A stretch of DNA of 59,327 bases from contig JANRJG010000030.1 in the NCBI GenBank assembly GCA_033875315.1, forward strand, positions 1 to 59,327, written 5' to 3'. Numbering within the stretch: the stretch's first letter is position 1; each line of letters begins with the position of its first letter. The translations under genes and the position numbers were made by a program. Of the stretch, positions 49,714 to 59,177 are shown piece after piece. The notes beneath the pieces are model-generated. The model did no database searches. It was not told the origin of the DNA and saw nothing but the letters and a program-made list of their open reading frames with translations. This stretch comes from Candidatus Methylacidiphilales bacterium. Lineage in GTDB: Bacteria; Verrucomicrobiota; Verrucomicrobiia; Methylacidiphilales; CAZTYG01.

Positions 49714-51735
49714 ATGATTGCGCCCCTTCAACCCTGGGACAACGGCCTGGAGTCCCGGGTGCGGGAGATGTTCGGCCCCGGTGGGTTGCTTTCCAAGGCC
49801 AAGAACTTCGAACACCGCCAACCCCAGCAGGAAATGGCGTCGGCGGTGGCCCGTTCGCTCGAGAACGAACGCCATCTGGTGGTCGAGGCCGGAACGGGCA
49901 TCGGCAAGAGCCTGGCCTACCTGCTGCCCGCGGTGCACTTCGCCGTCGAGCAGGGGCGCAAGGCCCTGGTCTCGACCTACACCATCAACCTGCAGGAGCA
50001 ACTTTTCCACAAGGACATCCCCTTGGTGGAGAAGATCGTGCCCTTCGATTTCCAGGCCACCCTGCTCAAGGGACGGCACAATTACATCTGCCCGCACCGC
50101 CTCAAACGCGCGCGGCAGTTGGCGGCCGATTTATTCGTCACCAGCGAGAAAGCCGAATTGGAACGCTTGTGGGAATGGTGGCAGGCCACCACTGACGGGA
50201 CGCTGAGCGATTTCAATCTGGCGCCGGACCCGAAGGTCTGGGCCCAGGTCTGCAGCGAGGCCCATGTCTGCACCCCCCGGACCTGCGGCAACGACCCAAA
50301 GTGCTTCTACCAACAGGCCCGCAAACGACTGGTCGAGGCCCATGTGGTGGTGATGAACCACACCCTGTTCTTCACCTGCCTGGGCGGGATCGACGAGGAC
50401 ATGATGGCCGGGGGCGGGTATTTGTTTCCGAATGACTTTGTCGTTTTCGACGAGGCCCACAACCTCGAGTCGGCGGCTGCCCGGCACATCGGATTGAGTG
50501 TGGGATCCTCCTCCTTGCGCTACCAGTTGCACCGGCTCTACCACCCCACGACGCGCAAGGGATTGTTGGTGCTGGCCCGCAACACTGAAGGGCAGCGGAT
50601 GGTGGTGGACCTGTTGGACCGGGTGGACGAGTTTTTTTCCAAATTGGAGAATGCCTGCCGGTTCGACCAGGGCAACGAGTGGAGGGTGCGGCAGCCCGAT
50701 GTGGTCGAAGATTCGCTTTCACTTCCGGCGATGCAGCTCCGGCAGGCCCTGCTGGATGCCGCGGCGTCGTCCGAGGACGAAACCCAGCAGGTGGAACTGC
50801 GAGACATGGCCCGGCGCTTCGCCGAATTCAAAGACGACCTCTCGGTTTTTCTATCCCAGGCGCATGAGAACTATGTTTATTGGGTGGAGCGGAGCGGGCG
50901 CGGATCCTCCGGAGCCCTGCAACTGCACGGGGCGCCGGTGGACCTGGCCGGGGTGCTTGAACCCATGCTGTTCAAGCCGGGCAACACCGCGATCATGACC
51001 AGTGCCACCTTGTCTGTGGGTGAGGGATTGGATTATTTCCAGAAACGGGTGGGGGCCTTCGAGGCCGACACACTGCAACTGGATTCACCTTTCGATTACG
51101 CCCGGCAGATGAAAGTATTCATCCCCAAGCGCATGCCCGAACCATCGCAGGGACGCGAATACGAGGAAGCCCTGCAGCGCTGGATCCGCTACTTTCTCGG
51201 CCAGACCGGAGGGCGGGCCTTTGTCCTGTTCACCAGCTACGGGGCGATGCAACGCGTGGCCCAGGGCATGGCGGGCTGGTTGGCGGAGCAGGGATGGCCT
51301 TTCATGCTGCAAGGCGGGGGGATGTCGCGCAAGAAGATGTTGGACGACTTCAAGAGCCGGGACCATGCCGTGCTTTTCGGGACGGACAGCTTCTGGCAGG
51401 GGGTCGATGTGCCCGGCGAAGCACTGGTCAACGTCATCGTGACCCGTTTGCCCTTCGCCGTCCCTGACCATCCGCTGATCGAAGCACGGCTGGAATGGAT
51501 CGAGGAACGCGGGGGCGATCCATTCCGGGAGTATTCCCTGCCCGAGGCCATTCTGAAATTCCGCCAGGGGGTGGGGCGGTTGATCCGCACGGCCACCGAT
51601 CACGGGCAGGTGGCGATCCTGGACGCCCGGATCTTGAGCAAGTCCTACGGCAAGGCCTTTCTGGCCAAACTACCGGACTGTCCCGTGACTTTGTTGGGCG
51701 ACGAGGTATTGGGGGGAGCGGGGCTGGAAGATTGA
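49714..51735 (+). CDS. dinG: DinG-family Fe-S DNA helicase
   Basis: The ATG at 49714 gives MIAPLQPWDNGLE (673 residues); an in-frame start at 49624 lies in repeat-like DNA. Walker A is AGTGIGKS (59-66) and the DEAH box is FDEAHNLE (245-252). Cys126, Cys186, Cys191 and Cys197 have the x4/x5 spacing of the DinG iron-sulfur cluster, with Cys180 as an extra. The late motif QGVDVPGEALVNVIVTRLPF and the Q-x-x-G-R-x-I-R motif (RQGVGRLIR) complete the XPD-like superfamily 2 helicase. It probably unwinds R-loops or replication-blocking structures. The last 66 bp overlap the convergent FHA gene. Confidence 0.93.
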   Translation: MIAPLQPWDNGLESRVREMFGPGGLLSKAKNFEHRQPQQEMASAVARSLENERHLVVEAGTGIGKSLAYLLPAVHFAVEQGRKALVSTYTINLQEQLFHKDIPLVEKIVPFDFQATLLKGRHNYICPHRLKRARQLAADLFVTSEKAELERLWEWWQATTDGTLSDFNLAPDPKVWAQVCSEAHVCTPRTCGNDPKCFYQQARKRLVEAHVVVMNHTLFFTCLGGIDEDMMAGGGYLFPNDFVVFDEAHNLESAAARHIGLSVGSSSLRYQLHRLYHPTTRKGLLVLARNTEGQRMVVDLLDRVDEFFSKLENACRFDQGNEWRVRQPDVVEDSLSLPAMQLRQALLDAAASSEDETQQVELRDMARRFAEFKDDLSVFLSQAHENYVYWVERSGRGSSGALQLHGAPVDLAGVLEPMLFKPGNTAIMTSATLSVGEGLDYFQKRVGAFEADTLQLDSPFDYARQMKVFIPKRMPEPSQGREYEEALQRWIRYFLGQTGGRAFVLFTSYGAMQRVAQGMAGWLAEQGWPFMLQGGGMSRKKMLDDFKSRDHAVLFGTDSFWQGVDVPGEALVNVIVTRLPFAVPDHPLIEARLEWIEERGGDPFREYSLPEAILKFRQGVGRLIRTATDHGQVAILDARILSKSYGKAFLAKLPDCPVTLLGDEVLGGAGLED

Positions 51736-52503
51736 GCCGCTGTCGCTGTCGCGATTGTTGTGGCGGACGACAAAAACGACCACGGCCAGGATGAGGCCGA
51801 CCACGGCGAGGACGATGACGGCATACCAGAGGTAATCGGGTCCGGTGACCTTGAGGGAGGAAGGAGCGGCGGTGGAAGATGAGGGCACGAGGACTGGTTT
51901 GGCCTCCTGCACAGCTGATGCTGAGGCCGATACGGTGGCCGAGGTGGCTCCTGGCAGGTGGAGAATGGCCGAGACCTTGGCGTTTTTCTTCGGTTCGCGC
52001 GGAGGATAAGCCCGCGTTGCCGGGGAAACGGCCAGGGACATGGTGTTGCTCAGGATGGCCGCCGGTGGCTTGGGCAGGGCCTGGGGTACCTGGGCCGGTG
52101 GCTCGGCGGCCGCTTGTTGCTCAATCCGTCCGGCCTTTTGCCGCATCTCCGCGGCCCAACTGGCGAAGGAATCGGCGTCAAATTGCTCGGGATCACGCAG
52201 GGTGAAGCCGAACCATAGGTCGCCAGTTTGGATGATTTGATCGTCCCCCAAGATCGTGCTCGTGACGGCCTGGCCTTCAACGTTGGTTCCGTTGCGGGAG
52301 CCCAGATCTTCGATGTACCAGGCATCTTGGTAAAAGACCAAGCGGGCATGCTGGCGGCTGACCGAGTCATTGGTGCTCATGATCGCACTGCCGGGCAGGC
52401 GCCCGATGAAGAATTCAGCCTCGGTCAGGGGGAAGGCTTCCGGCCAGGATGCTTCCTGCCCGGCCAGAGGAACAAGCATGGCCACGACCTTTTTTGGACT
52501 CAC
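51670..52503 (-). CDS. FHA-domain protein with C-terminal membrane anchor (277 aa)
   Basis: The FHA core at about 25-105 has phosphothreonine-binding residues Arg35 (FFIGR), Ser49-Arg50-x-His52 (SVSRQHARL) and Asn71-Gly72 (GSRNGT). A Pro/Ala/Ser-rich linker of about 110 residues follows, then one membrane helix (about 226-250, YAVIVLAVVGLILAVVVFVV) and a short charged tail. It is thus a cytoplasmic phospho-Thr reader tethered to the inner membrane by its C-terminus. The GTG at 52503 or the ATG at 52479 could be the start; the latter has a better AAGG site. The 3' end overlaps dinG antisense by 66 bp. No kinase gene is near. Confidence 0.85.
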   Translation of the reverse strand: MSPKKVVAMLVPLAGQEASWPEAFPLTEAEFFIGRLPGSAIMSTNDSVSRQHARLVFYQDAWYIEDLGSRNGTNVEGQAVTSTILGDDQIIQTGDLWFGFTLRDPEQFDADSFASWAAEMRQKAGRIEQQAAAEPPAQVPQALPKPPAAILSNTMSLAVSPATRAYPPREPKKNAKVSAILHLPGATSATVSASASAVQEAKPVLVPSSSTAAPSSLKVTGPDYLWYAVIVLAVVGLILAVVVFVVRHNNRDSDSGSIFQPRSPQYLVAQQSHGTVR

Positions 52504-52705
52504 CCGATGGGGAAATCAAGAATCAAGCGCATCCTCCCACCCGGACTATTGCATTTCTCCCGGGAACTTTTAACTTGGGGCGTCCCGAGGTTGGCACGGA
52601 ACGGGCTGTCCTATTCCCACCCCGCCGCGGGTCACAAACTTGTTGTCGCAGCGGACGATTCCGCTACGCTGGCAAGCCGCATTCCTAAAGCCAACCGACC
52701 CCACT

Positions 52706-53806
52706 ATGTCCACTCTGGAAGCCACCCGAAAAGCCCCCCAACCCTCTTCGTTTGCCGACGCTCCGGTCAACAAGTCGCTCAAGCCGGAAGCCAAGGTCGG
52801 CCTGCTCCGCACCATGGTCCGCATCCGACGCTTTGAGGAACGTTCGCTCCAAGCCTATCAGGGCGGCAACATCGGTGGATTCCTCCATCTCTACAACGGC
52901 CAGGAAGCCGTTGCCGTCGGTTCGATTTCCCTCTGTGGACCCCACGACCACGTCATCACCGCCTACCGCGACCACGGACACGCGCTCGCTGTCGGCATGG
53001 GCATGAATGAATGCATGGCCGAACTCTTCGGCAAGGCCACCGGTTGTTCCAAAGGCAAGGGCGGGTCCATGCATTTCTTCGCCCCCGACAAGAATTACTG
53101 GGGAGGCCATGGCATTGTCGGCGGTCAGACCCCGCTCGGCCTCGGATTGGCTTACGCGGTCAAATACAAGGGCCTGACCGGTTCCTGCCTTTGCTACATG
53201 GGCGACGGTGCGGTCAACCAGGGTGCTTTCCACGAATCCCTCAACCTCGCCTCCCTCTGGGACATCCCCGTCATCTTCGTCATTGAGAACAACGGTTATT
53301 CCATGGGCACCAGCCTGGCCCGTTCCTCGGCCTTCCGCGAGTGCCTGGCCAAGCGCGCCGAGGGTTACGACATGGACTGGCAGCAGTGCATGGGCCACGA
53401 CCTCTACGAGGTACGCGCCGCCGTCCAAATCGCCCTCGACCGTGCCCACCAGAAATCCCGGCCGACCCTGATCGAGATCGACACCTACCGCTACGAAGGC
53501 CATTCCGTCGCCGACGCCAACAAAAAGAAATACCGCAGCCCGGAAGAGATCGAAAACTACAAAACCACCAAGGACCCGATCCAGCTCTTCAAGAACCAGC
53601 TCATCGCCGAGGGTCATCTGGACGAACAGCGATACGAGACCATCGACCGCGAGGCCAAGGACGAAGCCAAGGCCGCGGCCGACTTCGCCGAACAGAGCCC
53701 CTATCCTTCCCGTGAATCCATCCGCGAGGACATTTACTGGGAAACCGACCAGCCCGACGGCCGTACCTCCCAGGGCCGCATTTTCTTCAACGACGAAATC
53801 GAATAA
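52706..53806 (+). CDS. pdhA: pyruvate dehydrogenase E1 component, alpha subunit
   Basis: The ATG at 52706 gives MSTLEATRKAPQ (366 residues). The thiamine-diphosphate motif GDGAVNQGAFHESLNLASLW leads to VIENNGYSM (about 166-200). GGHGIVGGQTPLGLGLAYAV and RYEGHSVADANKKKYR are E1-alpha hallmarks. With the beta subunit it decarboxylates pyruvate and loads the acetyl group onto the E2 lipoyl arm. It heads a compact E1alpha-E1beta-E2-E3 operon. Confidence 0.95.
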   Translation: MSTLEATRKAPQPSSFADAPVNKSLKPEAKVGLLRTMVRIRRFEERSLQAYQGGNIGGFLHLYNGQEAVAVGSISLCGPHDHVITAYRDHGHALAVGMGMNECMAELFGKATGCSKGKGGSMHFFAPDKNYWGGHGIVGGQTPLGLGLAYAVKYKGLTGSCLCYMGDGAVNQGAFHESLNLASLWDIPVIFVIENNGYSMGTSLARSSAFRECLAKRAEGYDMDWQQCMGHDLYEVRAAVQIALDRAHQKSRPTLIEIDTYRYEGHSVADANKKKYRSPEEIENYKTTKDPIQLFKNQLIAEGHLDEQRYETIDREAKDEAKAAADFAEQSPYPSRESIREDIYWETDQPDGRTSQGRIFFNDEIE

Positions 53807-53813
53807 CTTCCCT

Positions 53814-54788
53814 ATGCGCAAAATCACCTACCGCGAGGCCCTGCGCGAGGGCCTTTCCGAAGAAATCGAACGCGATGAGAACGTGGTCATCATCGGCGAG
53901 GAAGTGGCCCAGTACAATGGCGCCTACAAAGTCACCGAGGGCATGTGGGCCAAGTACGGAGACAAACGCATCGTTGACGCGCCGATCAGCGAGGCCGGAT
54001 TCATCGGCATGGGCGTGGGCGCCTCCATGCTCGGCATCCGCCCGGTTATGGAACTCATGTTCTTCAGCTTCGCCTACGTGGCCTGGGACCAGATGATCAA
54101 CAACGCCTCCGCCGTGCGCTATATGTCCGGAGGAAAAATCAACTGCCCCATCGTCGTCCGCGGCCCGGCCAACGGCGGTACCAACGTCGGTGCCACCCAC
54201 TCCCACACCCCGGAAAACGCCATCGCCAATGTCCCCGGCCTCAAGGTCGTCTGTCCCGCCACCGCCTACGATGCCAAGGGCCTGATCAAATCCGCCATCC
54301 GCGACAACGACCCGGTCTATTTCATGGAGAACACCCTTCTCTATGGCGAGTCCTGGGAGGTGCCCGAGGAAGAATACCTCGTCCCCATCGGCAAGGCCGA
54401 CGTCAAGCGCGAGGGAACAGACCTGACCATCGTGGCCCATGGCCGTTGCGTCATCATGGCCCTCAAGGCCGCCGAACTCCTCCAGGCCGAACACGATCTC
54501 AGTGTCGAAGTGGTCGACCTCCGCTCCATCCGCCCGCTCGACGAGGACACCATCTGCGAATCCGTGCGCAAGACCCACCGTGTCCTGCTGGTGGAAGAAA
54601 ACAAACCCTTCTGCGGCGTCGACGCCCAGATCAGCCACCTCATCCAGGAAAAATGCTTCGACGACCTTGATGCGCCGATCAAGCGCCTTTCCGCCATCGA
54701 TGCCCCGGCAATCTACTCCAAACCCCTTGAGGATTTCCAGATCCCCAACGTTGACCGCATTGTCAAAGCGGCCCTCAGCGTGGGTTAG
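53814..54788 (+). CDS. pdhB: pyruvate dehydrogenase E1 component, beta subunit
   Basis: The ATG at 53814 lies 7 bp after the pdhA stop and gives MRKITYREALREGLSEEIER (324 residues). FIGMGVGASMLGIRPVMELM, GGTNVGATHSHTPENAI and LRSIRPLDEDTI mark an E1-beta transketolase-like domain. The subunit forms the alpha2beta2 E1 with PdhA. Its 3' end is followed by a 35-bp AT-rich repeat before the E2 gene. Confidence 0.95.
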   Translation: MRKITYREALREGLSEEIERDENVVIIGEEVAQYNGAYKVTEGMWAKYGDKRIVDAPISEAGFIGMGVGASMLGIRPVMELMFFSFAYVAWDQMINNASAVRYMSGGKINCPIVVRGPANGGTNVGATHSHTPENAIANVPGLKVVCPATAYDAKGLIKSAIRDNDPVYFMENTLLYGESWEVPEEEYLVPIGKADVKREGTDLTIVAHGRCVIMALKAAELLQAEHDLSVEVVDLRSIRPLDEDTICESVRKTHRVLLVEENKPFCGVDAQISHLIQEKCFDDLDAPIKRLSAIDAPAIYSKPLEDFQIPNVDRIVKAALSVG

Positions 54789-54796
54789 ATCTTGTT

Positions 54797-54831
54797 CTGC
54801 TTAAAACTTAATACCTAAAACTTAAAACTTT
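54797..54831. repeat. solo copy of the four-helix-bundle cassette terminal repeat
   Basis: TCTGCTTAAAACTTAATACC continuing TAAAACTTAAAACTT matches the right terminal repeat of the cassette (46162-46195) at nearly every base, in the same orientation. No gene accompanies it. It fills the pdhB-pdhC gap and leaves only 5 bp before the pdhC ATG. Confidence 0.75.
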
Positions 54832-54836
54832 TCCCC

Positions 54837-56090
54837 ATGCCCACCGCCATCACCATGCCCAAGCTCAGCGACACCATGACCGAGGGCACGGTCGTCAAAT
54901 GGCTCAAGCAAGAGGGGGACACGGTCAACTCCGGCGATGTCATTGCCGAGATTGAAACCGACAAGGCCACCATGGATTTGGAGGCCTTTGATTCCGGGGT
55001 GTTGCTGAAGATCCTGGCCCCGGCCGGCACCGCGGCCGCCTGCAAGGCTCCCATTGCCTTTATTGGTGAAAAAGGGGAAAAAATTGATGAAGCGGCATTT
55101 GCCGCCGCTTCCGTCAAGGAGGCGGCTCCGGCGTCTGCCTCGGCTCCGGCCGTTGAACCTGTTTCCGCGCCCGCACTGCCTCTGCCGACCCCCCAGGCCG
55201 TGGGTGGACTGGTGGGACGGGCCAAAGCCTCTCCCCTGGCCCGCAAGATCGCGGCCGAAAACGGGGTCGATCTTTCCCGGGTGACGGGCACCGGGCCCGG
55301 CGGGCGCATCGTCAAAAAGGACGTGCTGGCCCTCGGTTCAACAGGAGGCTCCGGCGGCTCCGGATGGCTTCACGCCACCGGTTACATCGGCAAGGGCGAC
55401 GAGCGTGTGCCCCTGACCAACATGCGCAAGACCATCGCCAAGCGCCTCCAGCAGAGCAAACAGACCATTCCCCATTTTTACCAGGAGATGGAAATCGACA
55501 TGGGCCCCTGCATGGCGCTTCGGGCCGTTCTCAATGCCCGTTTGGAAAAAACCCAGCCTCCGGTCAAACTCAGTTTCAACGACTTCGTCCTAAAAGCCTG
55601 TGCCGTGGCCATGCGCAAGGCACCCGTGGTCAATGCCTTCTGGGAAGAGGATGCCGTGCGCATGAACGGTTCGGTCCACCTCGCTTTCGGTGTTGCCATC
55701 CCCGGTGGCCTCATCACGCCCGTGATCCCCGACGCACAGGACAAGAACCTCAAGCAGATCAGCCTTGAAGCCAAGGAATTGGCCGCCCGTGCCAAGGAGG
55801 GCAAACTCAAGCCCGAGGAATACACCACCGGCACTTTCACCGTCTCCAATCTGGGCATGTTCGGCGTTGACCGCTTCAGCGCCATCGTCAACCCACCCCA
55901 GGCTGCCATCCTGGCCGTCGGCAACATCGTGGCCAAACCCGTGGTCGATGCCAATGGCCAGATCGTGGTCGGCCAGCGCATGAGCCTGACCCTATCCGCC
56001 GACCACCGCGTGGTCGACGGCGCCGACGCCGCCATCTTCCTGAAGGAAGTCAAAGACCTCCTCGAAGCCCCGGCCCTGTTGGTGGCTTGA
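54837..56090 (+). CDS. pdhC: pyruvate dehydrogenase E2 component (dihydrolipoamide acetyltransferase)
   Basis: The protein is 417 residues. One lipoyl domain carries Lys43 in EIETDKATMDLEAF. An Ala/Pro linker follows, then a peripheral-subunit-binding domain (about 130-162, ASPLARKIAAENGVDLSRVT) and a catalytic domain with the H-x-x-x-D-G motif in SADHRVVDGADA near residue 390. Its place between E1beta and E3 supports a pyruvate rather than oxoglutarate E2. The ribosome-binding region is made of the solo AT-rich repeat. Confidence 0.93.
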   Translation: MPTAITMPKLSDTMTEGTVVKWLKQEGDTVNSGDVIAEIETDKATMDLEAFDSGVLLKILAPAGTAAACKAPIAFIGEKGEKIDEAAFAAASVKEAAPASASAPAVEPVSAPALPLPTPQAVGGLVGRAKASPLARKIAAENGVDLSRVTGTGPGGRIVKKDVLALGSTGGSGGSGWLHATGYIGKGDERVPLTNMRKTIAKRLQQSKQTIPHFYQEMEIDMGPCMALRAVLNARLEKTQPPVKLSFNDFVLKACAVAMRKAPVVNAFWEEDAVRMNGSVHLAFGVAIPGGLITPVIPDAQDKNLKQISLEAKELAARAKEGKLKPEEYTTGTFTVSNLGMFGVDRFSAIVNPPQAAILAVGNIVAKPVVDANGQIVVGQRMSLTLSADHRVVDGADAAIFLKEVKDLLEAPALLVA

Positions 56091-56121
56091 CCGGTCCTCC
56101 TCTCCAGATTTAAGCACTTGT

Positions 56122-56140
56122 CCACCAGCGGGTCTGGTGG
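56122..56140. other. hairpin between pdhC and lpd
   Basis: CCACCAG and CTGGTGG enclose a five-base loop. There is no T run. It lies in the 106-bp gap before the E3 gene and may modulate downstream expression or mRNA stability; nothing more can be said. Confidence 0.4.
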
Positions 56141-56196
56141 AATATTGAAGGTCCGTTGTTCGCACCCTTCGCGCGCCCTGCGGTGAAAGTCCCTTT

Positions 56197-57582
56197 ATGA
56201 AATATGATTTGATTGTTATTGGCGGCGGACCCGCCGGCTACGTCGGCGCCATCCGCGCCGCCCAACTCGGCAAGTCCGTCATGGTCGTGGAACAGGAACG
56301 CGCCGGTGGCACCTGCCTCAATTGGGGCTGCATCCCCACCAAGGCCCTGCTCAAATCCGCCGACCTGTACCGTCATTTCCAACACGCCGCTGAATACGGC
56401 CTTTCCGCCAAGGACGTGAGCTTCGACTTCGCCAAAGTGGTTGAGCGCAGCCGCGGCGTGGCCGATAAAATGGCCAAGGGCATTGAAGCCCTCTTCCGCA
56501 TGAAGAAGGTCGATTACGTCGTCGGCACCGGTTCGATCCGCAAAGACAAGAAGGTCCTGGTCAAAACCGCCGACGGCAAAGAACAGATCCTTGACGGCGA
56601 CAAGATCCTCGTCTGCACCGGCACCGTGGCCCGCCGTCTGCCCGGAGTCGAGGTCGACGGACAACGGGTTATGACCAGCCGCGAGGCCCTGGCCAACAAG
56701 ACCCAGCCCAAGTCCCTCGCCATCATCGGCGCCGGGGCCATCGGGGTGGAGTTCGCCTATTTCTTCAATAGCTTCGGCACCCAGGTCACTCTCATCGAGA
56801 TGCTCCCCCAAATCCTGCCCGTCGAGGACCACGAGGTCGCGGAACACCTTTCGCGCTCTTTCACCAAGTCCGGCATCGAAGTGTTGACCGAGACGAAAGT
56901 CGACAAGACCGAAGTGGGCAAGAAGGGCGTCAAGCTCACCGTTTCCGGCAAGGTTTCCAAAACCATCGAGGCCGATGCCCTCCTCATCGCCATCGGTGTG
57001 CAGGCCAATGCCGAGGCGATCTTCGACAAAGACCTCAAGATCGAACTGGAAAAAGGCTACGTCAAAACCAAGGAAAACTACGAAACCACCGTCCCCGGCA
57101 TTTTTGCCGCGGGCGACATCATCGGCCCGCCCTGGCTGGCCCACGTGGCCTCGCACGAGGCCATCGAGGCCGTCGAGGGCATGTTCCTCAAGGGCAAGAA
57201 GCCGCACAAAGTGTCGGTTTTCCCCGGTTGCACGTATTGCCAGCCCCAAGTGGCCAGCGTCGGACTGACGGAGAAGAAGGCCAAAGAGAAAGGCATCAAG
57301 TTCAAGGTGGGCAAATTCCCCTACCGCGGCAGCGGACGGGCCGTCGCCTCGGGAGATGCCGATGGCTTCATCAAAGTTCTGCTGGGCGACCCGCACGGGG
57401 AGATCCTCGGGGCCCACATTGTCGGGGCCGAAGCGACCGAGCTCATCGCCGAATTCACCCTGGGCATGACACTGGAGGCCACGTTTGAAGAAATCGCCTC
57501 CACCATCCACGCCCACCCGACCCTCTCGGAAATGATCCAGGAAGCCGTCCTCAACGCCAAGGGCCAGTCGATCCATATCTAA
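56197..57582 (+). CDS. lpdA: dihydrolipoyl dehydrogenase (E3)
   Basis: The protein is 461 residues. The FAD motif is GGGPAGYVGAIRAA (9-22), the redox disulfide is Cys40-x4-Cys45 in GGTCLNWGCIPT, the NAD motif is GAGAIGVEFAYFF, and the C-terminal His-Glu pair lies in AHPTLSEMIQEAV. It reoxidises the lipoyl arm of E2 and makes NADH. It is the last gene of the pdh operon, 106 bp after pdhC, and may also serve oxoglutarate dehydrogenase and glycine cleavage. Confidence 0.95.
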   Translation: MKYDLIVIGGGPAGYVGAIRAAQLGKSVMVVEQERAGGTCLNWGCIPTKALLKSADLYRHFQHAAEYGLSAKDVSFDFAKVVERSRGVADKMAKGIEALFRMKKVDYVVGTGSIRKDKKVLVKTADGKEQILDGDKILVCTGTVARRLPGVEVDGQRVMTSREALANKTQPKSLAIIGAGAIGVEFAYFFNSFGTQVTLIEMLPQILPVEDHEVAEHLSRSFTKSGIEVLTETKVDKTEVGKKGVKLTVSGKVSKTIEADALLIAIGVQANAEAIFDKDLKIELEKGYVKTKENYETTVPGIFAAGDIIGPPWLAHVASHEAIEAVEGMFLKGKKPHKVSVFPGCTYCQPQVASVGLTEKKAKEKGIKFKVGKFPYRGSGRAVASGDADGFIKVLLGDPHGEILGAHIVGAEATELIAEFTLGMTLEATFEEIASTIHAHPTLSEMIQEAVLNAKGQSIHI

Positions 57583-57678
57583 ACCCAGTGTCCCGGGCCC
57601 GTTGAAGCATTCTGCGCCCGGACGCCTGCTGTATTTCCGGTCGCTTGCCTTCCTGTCCGGCGGGGTCCAGCATGATCC

Positions 57679-59166
57679 GTGCGTCGTCGCTTCTCATGTT
57701 CTGATTGGGGCGTTTCCCTGGGGCTAGTCCTGTTCCTGGCCGGCTGTGCCGGGGCCGGTCGTGAACCTGTTCCCCGGAGCGACATGGCGGCCTTGGCTCC
57801 GGCAGATGGTTGGAAGGCTGGTGGTGGGGGCGACGGCATCCGCACGGGCTGGATCGCTGATTTCGGGGACCCCCGGCTGACCGCGCTGGTGGCCGAGGGA
57901 CTCGACCGCAACCCCGACGTGCTCGAAGCTTCGGCCCGTCTGGAAGCGGCCCGTGCGGCGGCCAAGCGCGCCGGCGCCGCCTTGTTCCCCGCCCTGGATT
58001 TGAACGGGGCAGGGGATCGCCGCATCCCGTTCAAAGGACTGCCTTCGGCGAGTGTGGGGGCTTCATTGGATATCAGTTGGGAGCTGGATCTTTGGGGCCG
58101 CATCGCCTCGGCCAAGCGCGGGGCCGGGCAGCAATGGAGGGCTTCCGCCTCGGAATACGCCTCGGCCCGCCAATCCCTTGCCGCACAAATCGCCAAATCC
58201 TGGTTCTTGGCCGTGGAGGCCGGAAGCCAGCTAGACCTGGCCCGGGATTTTGTCGCCAGTTACACGCGCACGCTGGCCATTGTTCAGTCGCGTGCCGACA
58301 TGGGGACGGTGACGCAGGAGGACCATGCCCTGGCCCGGGCCGACCTGGCCACATCCCAGCAGTCCATGCAGGCCGCTGAGACGGCCGGCCGCGAGTCGGT
58401 GCGTTCCTTGGAAATACTCCTGGGCCGCTATCCCGCGGCGGAACTCAAAGTGGCGGACTCGTTGCAGGCGGTGCCCCCGCCCATTCCTTCCGGATTGCCT
58501 TCGGAAATGCTGGAGCGGCGACCGGATGTGGTGGCGGCGGAGCGCCAAGTGGCGGCGGCGTTCCAGTTCACCCAATCCGCTGCAGCGGCCCGTCTGCCGC
58601 GCCTCGGCCTGACCGGTTCGCTCGGCTCGGTCTCCAATGCCCTCAACAGCCTGACCAATCCGATCAACGCCGCCACCACCTTGGGTGCCGCCCTCTTCCA
58701 ACCGCTTTTCGACGCCGGCCTCCGCCAGTCGGAATTCGAGGAAGCCCGGGCCGAACAAAAAGCAGCGGTGGCGCGTTATCGCGCGGTGGCCCTTCGTGCC
58801 TTCCAGGAAGTGGAAAATGGACTGGATCGGGAAAGTTCCCTGACGGGCCAGGAGGAAAAAATCACCGAGGCCGTGCGGAACTATGGCCAAGCCCGCAAGA
58901 CGGCTGAAATCCGCTACCAACAGGGGGCGGATTCATTGTTTGAGGTGTTGGCGGTGCAGCGCCAGGAACTGCAGGCGCGAACCGCCCTCATCCGCCTGCG
59001 GGGCGAACGCCTGGTCCAGCGCACCAATCTCCACCTCGCCCTGGGCGGCGATTTTCTCCCCGCGGATGATTCCAGCCTTGATGGGCAAAGTCCGTTCCGG
59101 CCTGTGTCGCAAAGCCATCTTCAGGCCATGCCCAGGGAAACTCCCCAGAAGTCATCTCAAAAATAG
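57679..59166 (+). CDS. RND-type outer-membrane efflux lipoprotein (OprM/NodT family)
   Basis: The GTG at 57679 gives MRRRFSCSDWGVSLGLVLFL, a lipoprotein signal ending LAGC (Cys23); 495 residues in all. The two OEP repeats are visible, with WIADFGDPRLTALVAEGLDRN, SWELDLWGR, LPSEMLERRPDVVAAERQV and LGAALFQPLFDAGLRQSEFE, classic NodT/OprM landmarks. It trimerises into a channel-tunnel across the outer membrane. The partner inner-membrane pump and adaptor are not in the window and may follow to the right. Confidence 0.9.
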   Translation: MRRRFSCSDWGVSLGLVLFLAGCAGAGREPVPRSDMAALAPADGWKAGGGGDGIRTGWIADFGDPRLTALVAEGLDRNPDVLEASARLEAARAAAKRAGAALFPALDLNGAGDRRIPFKGLPSASVGASLDISWELDLWGRIASAKRGAGQQWRASASEYASARQSLAAQIAKSWFLAVEAGSQLDLARDFVASYTRTLAIVQSRADMGTVTQEDHALARADLATSQQSMQAAETAGRESVRSLEILLGRYPAAELKVADSLQAVPPPIPSGLPSEMLERRPDVVAAERQVAAAFQFTQSAAAARLPRLGLTGSLGSVSNALNSLTNPINAATTLGAALFQPLFDAGLRQSEFEEARAEQKAAVARYRAVALRAFQEVENGLDRESSLTGQEEKITEAVRNYGQARKTAEIRYQQGADSLFEVLAVQRQELQARTALIRLRGERLVQRTNLHLALGGDFLPADDSSLDGQSPFRPVSQSHLQAMPRETPQKSSQK

Positions 59167-59177
59167 GACATGCCCGC

